Below, one piece after another: positions 1-8,154 of a stretch of 64,000 nucleotides of DNA. Position 1 is the stretch's first letter. Each line of letters opens with the position of its first letter. Origin of the DNA: Halobacteriovoraceae bacterium (GTDB taxonomy: Bacteria; Bdellovibrionota; Bacteriovoracia; Bacteriovoracales; Bacteriovoracaceae); NCBI GenBank assembly GCA_020635135.1, contig JACKAJ010000016.1, positions 806,001 to 870,000 of the forward strand, in the 5' to 3' direction. The notes under the pieces are model-generated. The model was not told the DNA's origin, ran no database searches, and saw only the letters and a list, made by a program, of their open reading frames with translations. Made by a program: the position numbers and the translations under genes.

Positions 1-404
1 AAAATTGTTCCCAAAAGTCCAAGAAGTGTTGAGATGTTGGCAAACAAGTTTAAATACCCAAGTCGCTGCTCCACCATTGGAATAATTTCTAATGCTGACG
101 CATCGATGGCGTTTTGCACTTGAGCCGTATCTTGGTTAGCTCGTTTAAGACCATTTTTTATAACCCTCGGAAGCAGGGCTTTAGAGCCAGAACAGTATTG
201 AATCGCTTCCTTTGTTTTATTGGCCAAGACAAGTTTTTGAATCTCATTCATAAAACTTGAAGAATTGATATCATACTTGAGGTACTTCAATGCCCTCTCT
301 AAAGCGATGCAAATTCCCAAGAAAAAGACCAGGAGGATGACGAGCATGAAAAAGCCCCCGTCATACATAAAGTTGATGAAGTTATTGATAATTCCAACGG
401 ACAT
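1..404 (-). CDS. MotA/TolQ/ExbB proton-channel family protein (partial, 3' end outside window)
   Basis: Reading the minus strand from an ATG at 404 gives an open frame of 134 codons running off the window edge. The N-terminus has a membrane segment (MLVILLVFFLGICIAL) after about 17 residues. The stretch near the edge, ANISTLLGLLGTI, matches the conserved second membrane segment of TolQ/ExbB/MotA proteins, which form the proton channel that energises outer-membrane transport, Tol-Pal or flagellar motors. An AAAGGAA sequence lies about 8 bases before the start. The rest of the gene and its ExbD/TolR partner would lie left of the window, so the subfamily cannot be decided. Family assignment is fairly secure. 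Confidence 0.75.
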   Translation of the reverse strand, partial: MSVGIINNFINFMYDGGFFMLVILLVFFLGICIALERALKYLKYDINSSSFMNEIQKLVLANKTKEAIQYCSGSKALLPRVIKNGLKRANQDTAQVQNAIDASALEIIPMVEQRLGYLNLFANISTLLGLLGTI

Positions 405-612
405 ACTCAAATTCCTTTTTGAAGGGCCCTAACGTATTGCTATTATTAATGATAGCGAAACTTCAATACTCACGTCAAACAATCAAGTGGGCAAGAGTTT
501 CCCCTTAGAATTTCCCAGCAAAAACTGTCGAATTTTTAGACACCCTAGAAGACTCTATCCACTCTAACCCTCTAAATCAGGGCTAAGTCCCCGTTATTTA
601 ATGCTCCAGATT

Positions 613-628
613 TGGCACCATTCTTGGA
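613..628 (+). promoter_or_regulatory. Candidate sigma-54 (-24/-12) promoter
   Basis: TGGCACC-ATTC-TTGGA matches the RpoN consensus TGGCACG-N4-TTGCA at the correct spacing, with the -12 C replaced by G. It lies 36 bases before the ATG of the small exported protein at 665. Two similar sites occur at 39609 and 46799 (minus). Confidence 0.4.
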
Positions 629-664
629 TTATAAAACTGTAGTTAAACGCTAAGGAGTTTAAAA

Positions 665-1018
665 ATGAAAGGACTTTTAACCATTATTTTTATGATAGTT
701 TTACTCAAGTACTCATTTGGGGCAGAAGAAAAAGCTTTTAAATGCCACACTTTTTATAATGAAATGAGTGTGATTGTTGAAGGTAATCAAGTGGCCCTAC
801 ACAAATACAACAGCTCAGATCGCGAAGTCGCCTCTACTCAAAAAGCAAAAACTATAAAAAAACCCTCTGGTCTCAGTAAAACATTTTACCAAGATGGTTT
901 AAAACACAAACTTTCTATTAAAAATACTGAGAGTTTTAATGATGTTGATGATTGCTTGGTTGTGACTAATAAAGATGGTCACAAAATGTCATATCCCTTA
1001 ATTTGCGAATCAATCTAA
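665..1018 (+). CDS. Small exported protein of unknown function
   Basis: A 117-residue protein with a clear N-terminal signal peptide (MKGLLTIIFMIVLLKYSFGA, cleavage probably after SFGA) and a hydrophilic mature part of about 97 residues. It has three cysteines (in KCHTF, DDCLV and LICES), which could form a disulphide in the periplasm. The start is supported by TAAGGAG eight bases upstream. It stands alone, behind a possible sigma-54 promoter at 613 and ahead of a long palindrome at 1021. I do not recognise the family and propose no function. Confidence 0.7.
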   Translation: MKGLLTIIFMIVLLKYSFGAEEKAFKCHTFYNEMSVIVEGNQVALHKYNSSDREVASTQKAKTIKKPSGLSKTFYQDGLKHKLSIKNTESFNDVDDCLVVTNKDGHKMSYPLICESI

Positions 1019-1020
1019 CC

Positions 1021-1097
1021 TTTAAGGTGCCAGGCTCTTTTCGTTAAACCTATGCACTAGACGCAGTGGTTTAACGAAAAGAGCCTGGCACCTTAAA
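1021..1097. repeat. Long palindromic repeat, copy 1 (30-bp perfect arms)
   Basis: Bases 1021-1050 and 1068-1097 are perfect reverse complements (30 bp) around a 17-base loop. The core of the arm, GGTGCCAGGCTCTTTTCG, recurs in a second copy at 8086. It separates two convergent genes and begins 3 bases after the stop codon of the gene at 665. There is no T-run, so it is not a canonical Rho-independent terminator, though such a hairpin could still stop or protect transcripts from both sides. The duplicated arms and similar loop suggest a REP/MITE-like mobile palindrome. Confidence 0.8.
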
Positions 1098-1118
1098 GCA
1101 AAAGCACCTTAAAGCACC

Positions 1119-1811
1119 TTAAATAATTGGCAAAATAGAATTGAGCAGAGTTAAACCTAGCCCTGAAATAACTGGAATCGTAAGATTGTCATCAATTTTA
1201 AAAGCAGACATTAGCTCAGAAAAAGCTCCAATCATTCCCGCAAAAATTGAAAAATAAAAGAGATCATTTCCGGAAGCTCCAATCGCCTTGAGATAAAAGA
1301 AACTCAAAGTATAGCAAACAAGAAAGCATGTAAGTGTTCCTTCAATACTTTTATTGGGAAGAAATTTTTCACGCCCATAAGCACTTCCGACAAGTGAACT
1401 CATAGGATCGGCAACGACTAAAAACATAATAGAAAGAAGAGCAAAGTTTTTGGGAAACAAAAGTAAGCTCAAACCCACCCCGAGGGCATAAAAAGGAAGG
1501 CCAGAAAATTTGTGAACCTCGCTGCCTCTTAAGAAGTGTTTTCCCAAACGACAAAAATGATAATTAACTTTTTTAGATTTAAAGCGAAGCATTTCCAAAC
1601 TAAAAGATAAGCCTGCAACAATTAAAGCAAAACTTGCGACTTCACGAATGCTCAAGCCCAAAATATAGTAAGCAGCAAATCCCAAAACGCCAGGAGTTGT
1701 ATGCCACAACTTTCTCGCGAGGTGGTAATCACCACGCTTGGAAAAATGGATCGCTAAATTGTCAGAGGAGTCTTCAAGACTCATCTCTTTTAAATAAATA
1801 TTTTCATTCAC
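1119..1811 (-). CDS. Dolichol/phytol kinase-like (SEC59/VTE5 family) membrane protein
   Basis: A 230-residue polytopic membrane protein. The motif RKLWHTTPGVLG near residue 33, the segment VADPMSSLVGSAYGREKF near residue 133, KSIEGT just after it, and DDNLTIPVISG near the C-terminus match the CTP-dependent dolichol/phytol kinase family, related to phosphatidate cytidylyltransferases. Such enzymes phosphorylate polyprenols or similar lipid alcohols with CTP at the inner membrane. The N-terminal 25 residues are hydrophilic. It is a single gene converging on the small exported protein, with the palindrome at 1021 between them. The substrate cannot be read from sequence. Confidence 0.7.
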   Translation of the reverse strand: MNENIYLKEMSLEDSSDNLAIHFSKRGDYHLARKLWHTTPGVLGFAAYYILGLSIREVASFALIVAGLSFSLEMLRFKSKKVNYHFCRLGKHFLRGSEVHKFSGLPFYALGVGLSLLLFPKNFALLSIMFLVVADPMSSLVGSAYGREKFLPNKSIEGTLTCFLVCYTLSFFYLKAIGASGNDLFYFSIFAGMIGAFSELMSAFKIDDNLTIPVISGLGLTLLNSILPII

Positions 1812-1969
1812 ATCACACCTAAATACCTACCCCTAGAATAGTGAACTCCGCCTAAAATCGTCAATTAACTCCAGAAAAACTTACACAGAAAAGGGCTTTT
1901 ATAATTGAGCGCACAATGTCTATAATAGAAATAAGAAAGCGATATTGCAGCTTCAATTGCGATTGATTC

Positions 1970-1987
1970 AAGGAGGAAGCAGCTATT
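1970..1987 (+). promoter_or_regulatory. Strong Shine-Dalgarno followed by a possible ATT start codon
   Basis: AAGGAGG at 1970-1976 is followed eight bases later by ATT at 1985, in frame with the MinD-like gene. Between the upstream in-frame stop (1964) and the first ATG (2060) there is no ATG, GTG or TTG in this frame, while the ATG at 2060 has no ribosome-binding site. This suggests a rare AUU start and a 25-residue N-terminal extension. Confidence 0.45.
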
Positions 1988-2059
1988 ACAACAAGTTATC
2001 CGGAAGACACAAGTTTTCGTTCTCAATATCAGGCTCCCAGTGACTCGCTTTATAGCGAC

Positions 2060-2986
2060 ATGTGTCAAGCTCATGCCGATATGGCCCTCAATAAAAAGAT
2101 CTGGGCAATCGGAGGCGGTAAAGGGGGCGTGGGGAAAAGCTTAGTTGCCGCGAACCAAGCCATCAGTCTCGCAAAGCGTGGCTACAAAGTCGTTGCGATC
2201 GACTTAGACCTTGGAGGGGCCAACCTTCACACTTGTCTCGGGACTCCTATCCCCAAGATGACACTTTCTGATTACTTCAACGGAACAACTCAAAATATTA
2301 ATGAACTTGTCATCCCAACATCTGTTGGAAATCTTTCACTCATTAGTGGTGCCCAGGATGAGATGGGAATGGCGAATCTTAAAAAGCTCCACAAGAATCG
2401 CTTACTCCAAGGTCTTAAAAATCTCAATGCAGATGTTATTATTTTAGACCTTGGGGCCGGGACTGCTTTTAATACTCTCGATTTTTTTATTTCTTCCCAA
2501 TTGGGAGTACTGGTGGCTTTGCCCGAGCCGACAAGTATTGAAAACACCTATCGCTTTATTCGCTCTATTTTTTTTAGACGCCTTCAACTCTTTGAGGAAT
2601 CTTTTGAACTCAAGAGCATTATCGATCGGGCCCAGAGTGCAAAATTAAACCAAAAGCTTAATTCACCAAAAGAGCTTCTCAATGAAATCAAAGAAATCGA
2701 TTACCGCAAAGGCATGTATATAGAAAACGAATTCTCAAGGTTACAGCTACACCTCATTCTCAATCAAGTTCGCTCTCAAAAAGATATCGAGCTCGGCCAT
2801 GCCATGGAAAAGATATCAAGAAGATACTTTGGTCTCAATATCAACTACCTCGGTCACTTGGATTACGATGCATCAGTTTGGCAAAGTGTAAGACAGAGAA
2901 AAGCTCTGCTTGTGGAATACCCTAATGCCATTATTGCACCTAAGATTCAAACCATGACCGCAAAACTTTTAAACGAGATACACTAA
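2060..2986 (+). CDS. MinD/ParA-family ATPase (FlhG/MinD-like)
   Basis: The deviant Walker A motif GGGKGGVGKS lies at residues 18-27 counted from the ATG at 2060, followed by VVAIDLDLGGANLHTCLG (Walker A' region) and VIILDLGAGTAFNTLDFF (Walker B). These identify a MinD-type ATPase that dimerises on ATP and works as a positional switch, often at membranes or poles. The C-terminal half contains an extra charged section (about residues 170-235) before the conserved LILNQVR. It overlaps the next gene by one base (TAATG), so the two are translationally coupled. The annotated start is the first conventional codon; a stronger signal for an ATT at 1985 is described separately. FlhG-like or another positioning role is possible; the exact target is unknown. 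Confidence 0.8.
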   Translation: MCQAHADMALNKKIWAIGGGKGGVGKSLVAANQAISLAKRGYKVVAIDLDLGGANLHTCLGTPIPKMTLSDYFNGTTQNINELVIPTSVGNLSLISGAQDEMGMANLKKLHKNRLLQGLKNLNADVIILDLGAGTAFNTLDFFISSQLGVLVALPEPTSIENTYRFIRSIFFRRLQLFEESFELKSIIDRAQSAKLNQKLNSPKELLNEIKEIDYRKGMYIENEFSRLQLHLILNQVRSQKDIELGHAMEKISRRYFGLNINYLGHLDYDASVWQSVRQRKALLVEYPNAIIAPKIQTMTAKLLNEIH

Positions 2987-3666
2987 TGCATTACGAATCA
3001 TTGGAAGATCGAAACTATTATGAACTCTTAGAAGTCTCTCCTCAAGCAAGTCAAAAGGATATTGAACTTGCTTATAAAAAATCTCTCAATATTTACTCCG
3101 ATGACAGTGTCGCTATTTACTCACTCATGACACCTCAAGAGTGTGAACAAGCACGTTATATGATCGAACAAGCCTACGCAGTTCTCAGTTCACCAGAAAA
3201 AAGAAATGCCTATAACTCCGCAAAAGGCTTAAGCAATGCCATCCACTCCATGGCGATGGAAGAAAAGCATTTGCGAGAAAAATTCAATGAGGAAAGTCGA
3301 CGCCAAAGTAGTCGCAATAGTTTTGTAGATGTTTCAGAAGCTGTTAAGAAATTTTCTCTTGATTATAAAATTGACTATGACTTTGAACAAAGAATTGAAA
3401 ATGCCACTGAATTTTCAGGTCCTTTTTTAAAAGAAATTCGTGAATATAAAGGGATGACCCTCGAGCGATTATCAGAACTTACAAAAATCTTAAAAACATA
3501 TCTTATCCATATTGAAGAAGAAAATTTCGATAAATTACCTGCAATTGTTTACACTCGAGGTTTCGTTTTTCAATTTGCCAAATGCTTAAAACTCAATGCT
3601 GATTTAGTGACTCGATCTTATATTGAGCGATTTAAAACTGGACGAGACAAGACTCCGACCCAATAA
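2986..3666 (+). CDS. J-like domain fused to RodZ-type helix-turn-helix domain
   Basis: A 226-residue protein. Residues 8-82 resemble a DnaJ domain (YYELLEVSPQASQKDIELAY, then AYAVLSSPEKRNAYN) but the HPD tripeptide needed to stimulate DnaK is absent; the loop between helices II and III reads YSDDSVAIYSLMTPQE instead. Residues about 140-215 (FLKEIREYKGMTLERLSELT, YLIHIEEENFDKLPA, YTRGFVFQFAKCL) match the HTH_25 cytoplasmic domain of RodZ. No membrane segment follows, unlike true RodZ. It overlaps the MinD-like gene, so the pair probably works together in cell positioning or envelope assembly; this is inference from context. Confidence 0.7.
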   Translation: MHYESLEDRNYYELLEVSPQASQKDIELAYKKSLNIYSDDSVAIYSLMTPQECEQARYMIEQAYAVLSSPEKRNAYNSAKGLSNAIHSMAMEEKHLREKFNEESRRQSSRNSFVDVSEAVKKFSLDYKIDYDFEQRIENATEFSGPFLKEIREYKGMTLERLSELTKILKTYLIHIEEENFDKLPAIVYTRGFVFQFAKCLKLNADLVTRSYIERFKTGRDKTPTQ

Positions 3667-3670
3667 TCTT

Positions 3671-4639
3671 GTGACAGAACAAAAAGAATTCTCAGAACAG
3701 CTCGAGCTTAAAATATCAGAAGACGATCGCAGTGAAAAACGTCTCGACTCCCTACTTGTAAAAAAATTAAAAAATTATTCTAGAAGTTATATTAAAAAAC
3801 TTTTTCTTGAAGGCTTTATTGAATCAGACTCTCCACTGTCATTAAGTAAAATGCCTGCGGTCGGTTCAGAAATTTTTATCAATATTCCCTATCCTGAAGA
3901 CTACGATCTTCAAGCAGAAAACATTCCAATCGAGATCCTTTACGAAGACCGTTTCCTGATATTCGTTAATAAACCAGCCGGAATGGTGGTCCATCCAGCT
4001 CCAGGAAATTGGTCGGGCACACTTGTAAATGCACTACTTCATCACTGCCGCGATCTCTCGGGAATTGGCAATGAAAAGCGCCCTGGCATCGTCCATCGTC
4101 TCGACAAAGGGACATCAGGGGTTATGGTGGTGGCCAAAGAGCAAAAAACTCATGAAAAATTGGTCGATATTTTTAAGAAACACACCATAGAGAGACAGTA
4201 TCTAGCCCTTTGCTTAGGCGAAAAGCCTCCTGTCGCTGGGACCATTAAAACTTTTTTTTCAAGACATCCCACTCAACGAACGAAAATGACCTCAAAAACC
4301 AAAAAAGGAAAAGAGGCCATAACACGTTATAAAGTTCTCCAGTACTTTGACCCGGCCATGCTGATGGAACTGACACTTGAGACAGGCCGAACCCATCAAA
4401 TTCGCGTTCATTTAAGTGAACAATTGCGATGCCCTATTATTAATGATGCCACCTATGGCAACCCTCCTCGCCATCTGCAACGACTTCCGCAACTCCAAGA
4501 ATTTCTCAATGACTACCCTCACCCCCTTCTCCACGCTAAAAGACTCGCTTTAACGCACCCTCAAACAAAAAAACTCCTGGATTTTAGCGCTGAACCGCCT
4601 GAGATTTTTCAAAATTGTCTAAACAGTCTAATGCGCTAA
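3671..4639 (+). CDS. rluD: RluD-type 23S rRNA pseudouridine synthase
   Basis: An S4 RNA-binding domain near the N-terminus (EKRLDSLLVKKLKNYSRSYI) is followed by the RluA-family catalytic domain with the signature RPGIVHRLDKGTSGVMVVAK, whose aspartate is the catalytic residue, then TGRTHQIRVHLS. Length (about 322 residues) fits RluD, which makes pseudouridines in helix 69 of 23S rRNA; other RluA-family targets cannot be excluded. Starts are uncertain: a TTG at 3623 would overlap the previous gene by 44 bases; the GTG at 3671, just after that gene's stop, gives an N-terminus like that of E. coli RluD and was chosen. Neither has a good Shine-Dalgarno, consistent with translational coupling. Confidence 0.85.
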   Translation: MTEQKEFSEQLELKISEDDRSEKRLDSLLVKKLKNYSRSYIKKLFLEGFIESDSPLSLSKMPAVGSEIFINIPYPEDYDLQAENIPIEILYEDRFLIFVNKPAGMVVHPAPGNWSGTLVNALLHHCRDLSGIGNEKRPGIVHRLDKGTSGVMVVAKEQKTHEKLVDIFKKHTIERQYLALCLGEKPPVAGTIKTFFSRHPTQRTKMTSKTKKGKEAITRYKVLQYFDPAMLMELTLETGRTHQIRVHLSEQLRCPIINDATYGNPPRHLQRLPQLQEFLNDYPHPLLHAKRLALTHPQTKKLLDFSAEPPEIFQNCLNSLMR

Positions 4640-4648
4640 AATAGAGAA

Positions 4649-5257
4649 ATGGAAATTCTCTATAAAAAATCTCTCGATCACGGTGACTATTCCGTGACCA
4701 AAGAAAAAAGTGATCTGTTTCTTCATACCAAGCAGGTTCACGGCAATAAAATAGTCACGGTCGATGAAATAAAAAATTCCAAAGAGCTCTTAGAAGCTGA
4801 TGGAATCCTCGCCACTTGGGATACCCTCAAAGCAGAAGATCTCCTTTGCGTGTTCACAGCTGATTGCCTTCCTGTCGTCATCGAAGGTTCGCAAGGCGTT
4901 GCCATTCTCCACGCCGGCTGGAGGGGAGTGCATAAAAAAATCCATCTCAATTCATTAATTGATAAGATTCATCCGCAAAAAGTGGTGATAGGCCCCAGTA
5001 TTCAATGCTCAAGTTTCCAAGTCACAGAAGAATTTACAGAAAATTTTCCTAATTCAAAATTTTTTTCAAAAGAAAATGGTAAACTTTATTTTAACTTACA
5101 AGCTCAAGTTAAAGAGGATCTGGAAAATAAATATCATCCCTCTGTCATCTATGACGATGGGTTATGCACATTCAAGAACAATGAATATAATAGTTACAGA
5201 AGAGATAAAAAAATAAATCGAAATTATAATATTTATCAAATAAGGATTGATTCATGA
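4649..5257 (+). CDS. pgeF: PgeF/YfiH-family (LACC1-type) purine nucleoside/peptidoglycan-editing protein
   Basis: The 202-residue product has the family's conserved metal-site motifs: KQVHGNKIV, VFTADCLPVVI, LHAGWRG and, later, IGPSIQCSSFQV. PgeF (YfiH) was shown in E. coli to hydrolyse UDP-MurNAc carrying L-Ser instead of L-Ala, and related proteins act on purine nucleosides. It is slightly shorter than the usual 240 residues. In many bacteria it follows rluD directly, as here (9-base gap), which supports both calls. It overlaps the next gene by four bases. Confidence 0.85.
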   Translation: MEILYKKSLDHGDYSVTKEKSDLFLHTKQVHGNKIVTVDEIKNSKELLEADGILATWDTLKAEDLLCVFTADCLPVVIEGSQGVAILHAGWRGVHKKIHLNSLIDKIHPQKVVIGPSIQCSSFQVTEEFTENFPNSKFFSKENGKLYFNLQAQVKEDLENKYHPSVIYDDGLCTFKNNEYNSYRRDKKINRNYNIYQIRIDS

Positions 5258-6414
5258 GTGAAAAAAGAACACTGACACTACGAGGGATGACTATTCCCCA
5301 CACACTTTATCTTCTTTTAAACGTTATTGGGATCGGAGTTACTCTCTATCTTACAAAACACTACTACGAATCGAACTTCCCTACCGGCTTTGGGCAAGCT
5401 TCTAGTGTTTGTGATATCTCTAGTTTTTTTAATTGTGATGCCGCGACTTTTTCATCATTTTCTAATATCGCAGGTGTTCCTATTTCCTTGTTTGGCTTAA
5501 TCGTTCATTTATGCTTTATAGGCAGTAGCATTTTTGGAACTGAAAAATCGGAATCCACTAATAAATTTATAGCGCTTCTCAATGCTATCGGCTGTCTTTT
5601 CTTGCTGGTCTATTCTCTCACCGTTCTTCACAGCCTTTGCCCTCTTTGTTCAATTTACTACTTACTCTCTTTTACAATCTTTTTCTTTTATTTTAAATTC
5701 AGTGAGCTCCCCTGGGCTCCTAATTTTGGTATTCTCGCTATTTATGGAGCTGTTCTCCTGGGAATTAGTGCTGTCACTTATTTTGAAACTCAAGGGAATG
5801 ATAAGAAACAAGAACAAATTTCTTCTCAAATCATTGATCAATACTTCAACAAACTAGAAAATTTAGGAAATCCTGAATACGAATCGCCATTTTGGATAGC
5901 CAAGTCCAAAGAATCTCTTACTCAAACTCCACTTTGGATTGCATACTTTAGCGACTTCCAATGCCCCTTTTGTGCAAGAACCACAGATCTTCTTGAAAAA
6001 ATTAAAAATCGCTATGGCGATAAGGTGAATATCCAATATTTTTTCTACCCCCTCGATAATGCTTGTAACCCGGAAATCAACCGCGCTTTTCATCAGTTCG
6101 CCTGTAAGGCCGCCGTTCTTGCAGCCTGTGATCAATCCCAGTTTAAAAGTATTCACGACGAACTTTTCGAATCCCAAGAGAATATTAACGACGACTTTAT
6201 AGTTGAGCTCGAAAAACGCCATGGGCTCTCGGGGTGCTTGGAAAACGAAACGGCTAAGGGTTACGTGAAGAGCTCTATCGAACAGGCCATCAAGTACAAA
6301 GTAAAATCGACACCCACTCTCATCGTCAACGGAGTTAAAATTGAAGGGGCCCTACCGGCCATTCACTTTTTTAAACTCTTTGACGAAATTATTAAACGAA
6401 ACGGTGGACAATGA
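5254..6414 (+). CDS. VKOR-DsbA-like fusion (vitamin K epoxide reductase domain plus thioredoxin domain)
   Basis: The N-terminal half (residues about 15-180) has several membrane segments with the VKOR cysteine pattern: Cys53 and Cys61 in the loop and the CPLC centre at 129-132. The C-terminal half (about 220-386) is a DsbA/DsbG-like thioredoxin domain with the active site CPFC at 237-240 and the cis-proline loop KSTPTLIVNG. Known bacterial VKORs replace DsbB: they reoxidise their partner with quinone and drive disulphide formation in the periplasm. Here enzyme and partner are in one chain. It overlaps pgeF and tatD by four bases each, so it belongs to the same operon. Confidence 0.85.
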   Translation: MSEKRTLTLRGMTIPHTLYLLLNVIGIGVTLYLTKHYYESNFPTGFGQASSVCDISSFFNCDAATFSSFSNIAGVPISLFGLIVHLCFIGSSIFGTEKSESTNKFIALLNAIGCLFLLVYSLTVLHSLCPLCSIYYLLSFTIFFFYFKFSELPWAPNFGILAIYGAVLLGISAVTYFETQGNDKKQEQISSQIIDQYFNKLENLGNPEYESPFWIAKSKESLTQTPLWIAYFSDFQCPFCARTTDLLEKIKNRYGDKVNIQYFFYPLDNACNPEINRAFHQFACKAAVLAACDQSQFKSIHDELFESQENINDDFIVELEKRHGLSGCLENETAKGYVKSSIEQAIKYKVKSTPTLIVNGVKIEGALPAIHFFKLFDEIIKRNGGQ

Positions 6415-7169
6415 TCGAGACACACTGTCATCTCGATTATCTCAAGCAAGACACTCTTGAAAATATTTTAAAGCGCTCTCACGACGAGGGCGTTTCTAAA
6501 ATTATGACTATTGCCGTTGATCCCACTAATCTTTCCAAAGTTATAGAAATTGCCAACAGTCACGATAATGTCTTTTGCTCACAGGGCATTCACCCTCACG
6601 ATGCCAAAGACTTCACACAAGAAGTAAAGAATACAATCATTCAAAATACCCAACAGAACGCAAAAGTTTTGGCCATTGGGGAAATCGGTTTAGATTTTCA
6701 CTACAATAACTCTCCACCTGATGTGCAAAAAAAAGTTTTCGAAGAACAACTCCAAATAGCATTAGACCTCAACAAACCAATCATTATTCATACGCGCGAA
6801 GCTGACGATGAGACAAAAGATATTCTCAAAAACTTTCTTCCGAAACTGAAAGGTGTCCTCCACAGTTTCACGGCAGGAAAAGAGCTCGCAGAGTTCGCTC
6901 TCAATGCTGGTTTTTATCTAGGCTTTAATGGCATTATCACATTCAAAAATGCCCAGAGCGTTCGCGATATAGTTGATATCACCCCGCTTGATCAACTATT
7001 GATTGAAACCGATTCTCCTTTTCTTACTCCCGTTCCCCATCGAGGAAAAGAAAATGCTCCTTTTTATCTCAAACATGTAGCTGAGAAAGTTGCTGAAATT
7101 AAACGGGTTTCTATTGAAGAATTGATAAAAGTCACTACAGACAATGCTCATCGTCTATTAGATCTTTAA
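6411..7169 (+). CDS. tatD: TatD-family metal-dependent deoxyribonuclease
   Basis: The 252-residue protein shows the TatD amidohydrolase-fold metal sites: METHCHLD at the start (H5, H7), GEIGLDFHY, IIHTREADDETKDIL, GVLHSFTAG and LIETDSPFLTP. These enzymes are 3'-5' DNases/hydrolases of single-stranded DNA or RNA ends. Its length matches the family. It is the last gene of the operon that begins with the MinD-like gene and overlaps the preceding gene by four bases. The specific paralogue (TatD, YcfH or YjjV) is not separable by eye. Confidence 0.85.
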   Translation: MIETHCHLDYLKQDTLENILKRSHDEGVSKIMTIAVDPTNLSKVIEIANSHDNVFCSQGIHPHDAKDFTQEVKNTIIQNTQQNAKVLAIGEIGLDFHYNNSPPDVQKKVFEEQLQIALDLNKPIIIHTREADDETKDILKNFLPKLKGVLHSFTAGKELAEFALNAGFYLGFNGIITFKNAQSVRDIVDITPLDQLLIETDSPFLTPVPHRGKENAPFYLKHVAEKVAEIKRVSIEELIKVTTDNAHRLLDL

Positions 7170-7239
7170 ACTTTTCAAAGTCTATTTTCTTCTCTAAAAT
7201 CTTGGAAATTATTTATTTAACAACCAAGAAGGATCTCTT

Positions 7240-8070
7240 ATGAAAATTCTCGTTAGCTTTATTTTCCTCTTTAATCTCTTTTCTTGTGGTTCGAATTCAG
7301 GTGGAGGCGGCGAAAGCACCAAAAAACTAAGTGGTTTAAGCGCTGATTTCCAGGATGCTCAAGAGATTTCCACTGACCAACTTAAAAATGAATTAAACAG
7401 CCTGGCTCTTTTTAATGAAATGCCAGAGATGGATGAGCACCAAGTTCTTGCAGTAAATATTTCTTATGCTATGAAAGGATCGAATACAAACTTAGAAAAC
7501 AAGCGCGAATCGTTTAATTGCTCTGCAACCACTAAGATGAAGCATAATAACTATGTTTCCTACATCCAATATGATGCTTTTGACACAGATTTAGTTGTCG
7601 GATTTGAAGTTTCAACAGATGTTCAAGAGTCCACAACCATAGACTCTCCATCAAATACGCCAAACTGTGGGTCTGTCCTCGATGCTCCTATTGAAAAAGA
7701 AATGGAAGAGCCTGAATTTGTTAAAGCTTACCGTAATGGATTTGACTTTATGATGGATAACATTGGAGAGATGTTTTTAGGTGAAACTGATCCAAGTGAA
7801 AAGATTACTTTTGATAAAGTTTATAAAGGCTTATATAAGGATCAAACTTTTTATTTGGTCACTTTTGATTCTGTGACAGATAATTCCGATCCACAATATA
7901 ATGTTGTAGACACTACAAAATCTCATTGCGAATTACTTATCAATCCTAGAGCTACAGTTTATTTTTCGATAGAAAAAGCAACTTGCTCAACGAAACAAAA
8001 ATTAAAATATGACAATGGAGATGTCGACAATACCATGACCATTACAGGTGAAAATATTTCACGTAATTGA
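7240..8070 (+). CDS. Lipoprotein of unknown function
   Basis: The signal sequence MKILVSFIFLFNLFSCGSNS contains a lipobox (LFSC), so the mature protein should be lipid-anchored at Cys16, followed by a Gly/Ser-rich linker. The remaining ~250 residues are acidic and hydrophilic, with five or six further cysteines (for instance FNCSATT, PNCGSVL, HCELLI, ATCSTK) that may form disulphides. AGAAGGA lies ten bases before the ATG. It is a single gene that converges on the gene at 8155; a palindrome copy lies between. No family recognised. Confidence 0.7.
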   Translation: MKILVSFIFLFNLFSCGSNSGGGGESTKKLSGLSADFQDAQEISTDQLKNELNSLALFNEMPEMDEHQVLAVNISYAMKGSNTNLENKRESFNCSATTKMKHNNYVSYIQYDAFDTDLVVGFEVSTDVQESTTIDSPSNTPNCGSVLDAPIEKEMEEPEFVKAYRNGFDFMMDNIGEMFLGETDPSEKITFDKVYKGLYKDQTFYLVTFDSVTDNSDPQYNVVDTTKSHCELLINPRATVYFSIEKATCSTKQKLKYDNGDVDNTMTITGENISRN

Positions 8071-8085
8071 CCTTCGTAGATTCAA

Positions 8086-8152
8086 GGTGCCAGGCTCTTT
8101 TCGTTAAACCAATGCATTAAACGCAGCGGTTTAACGAAAAGAGCCTGGCACC
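8086..8152. repeat. Long palindromic repeat, copy 2 (25-bp perfect arms)
   Basis: Bases 8086-8110 and 8128-8152 are perfect reverse complements and identical to the arms of the copy at 1021. The 17-base loop matches the first copy at 13 positions, so the whole unit, not just the stem, is repeated. Like copy 1 it lies between convergent genes; it starts 15 bases after one stop codon and ends 2 bases before the other. Confidence 0.8.
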
Positions 8153-8154
8153 GG

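Noticed and set aside
535..544. TTTAGACACC, also present in the repeats at 46902 and 47081 (reverse strand)
   Set aside because: Ten matching bases are too few to claim a shared element, and the surrounding sequence differs.
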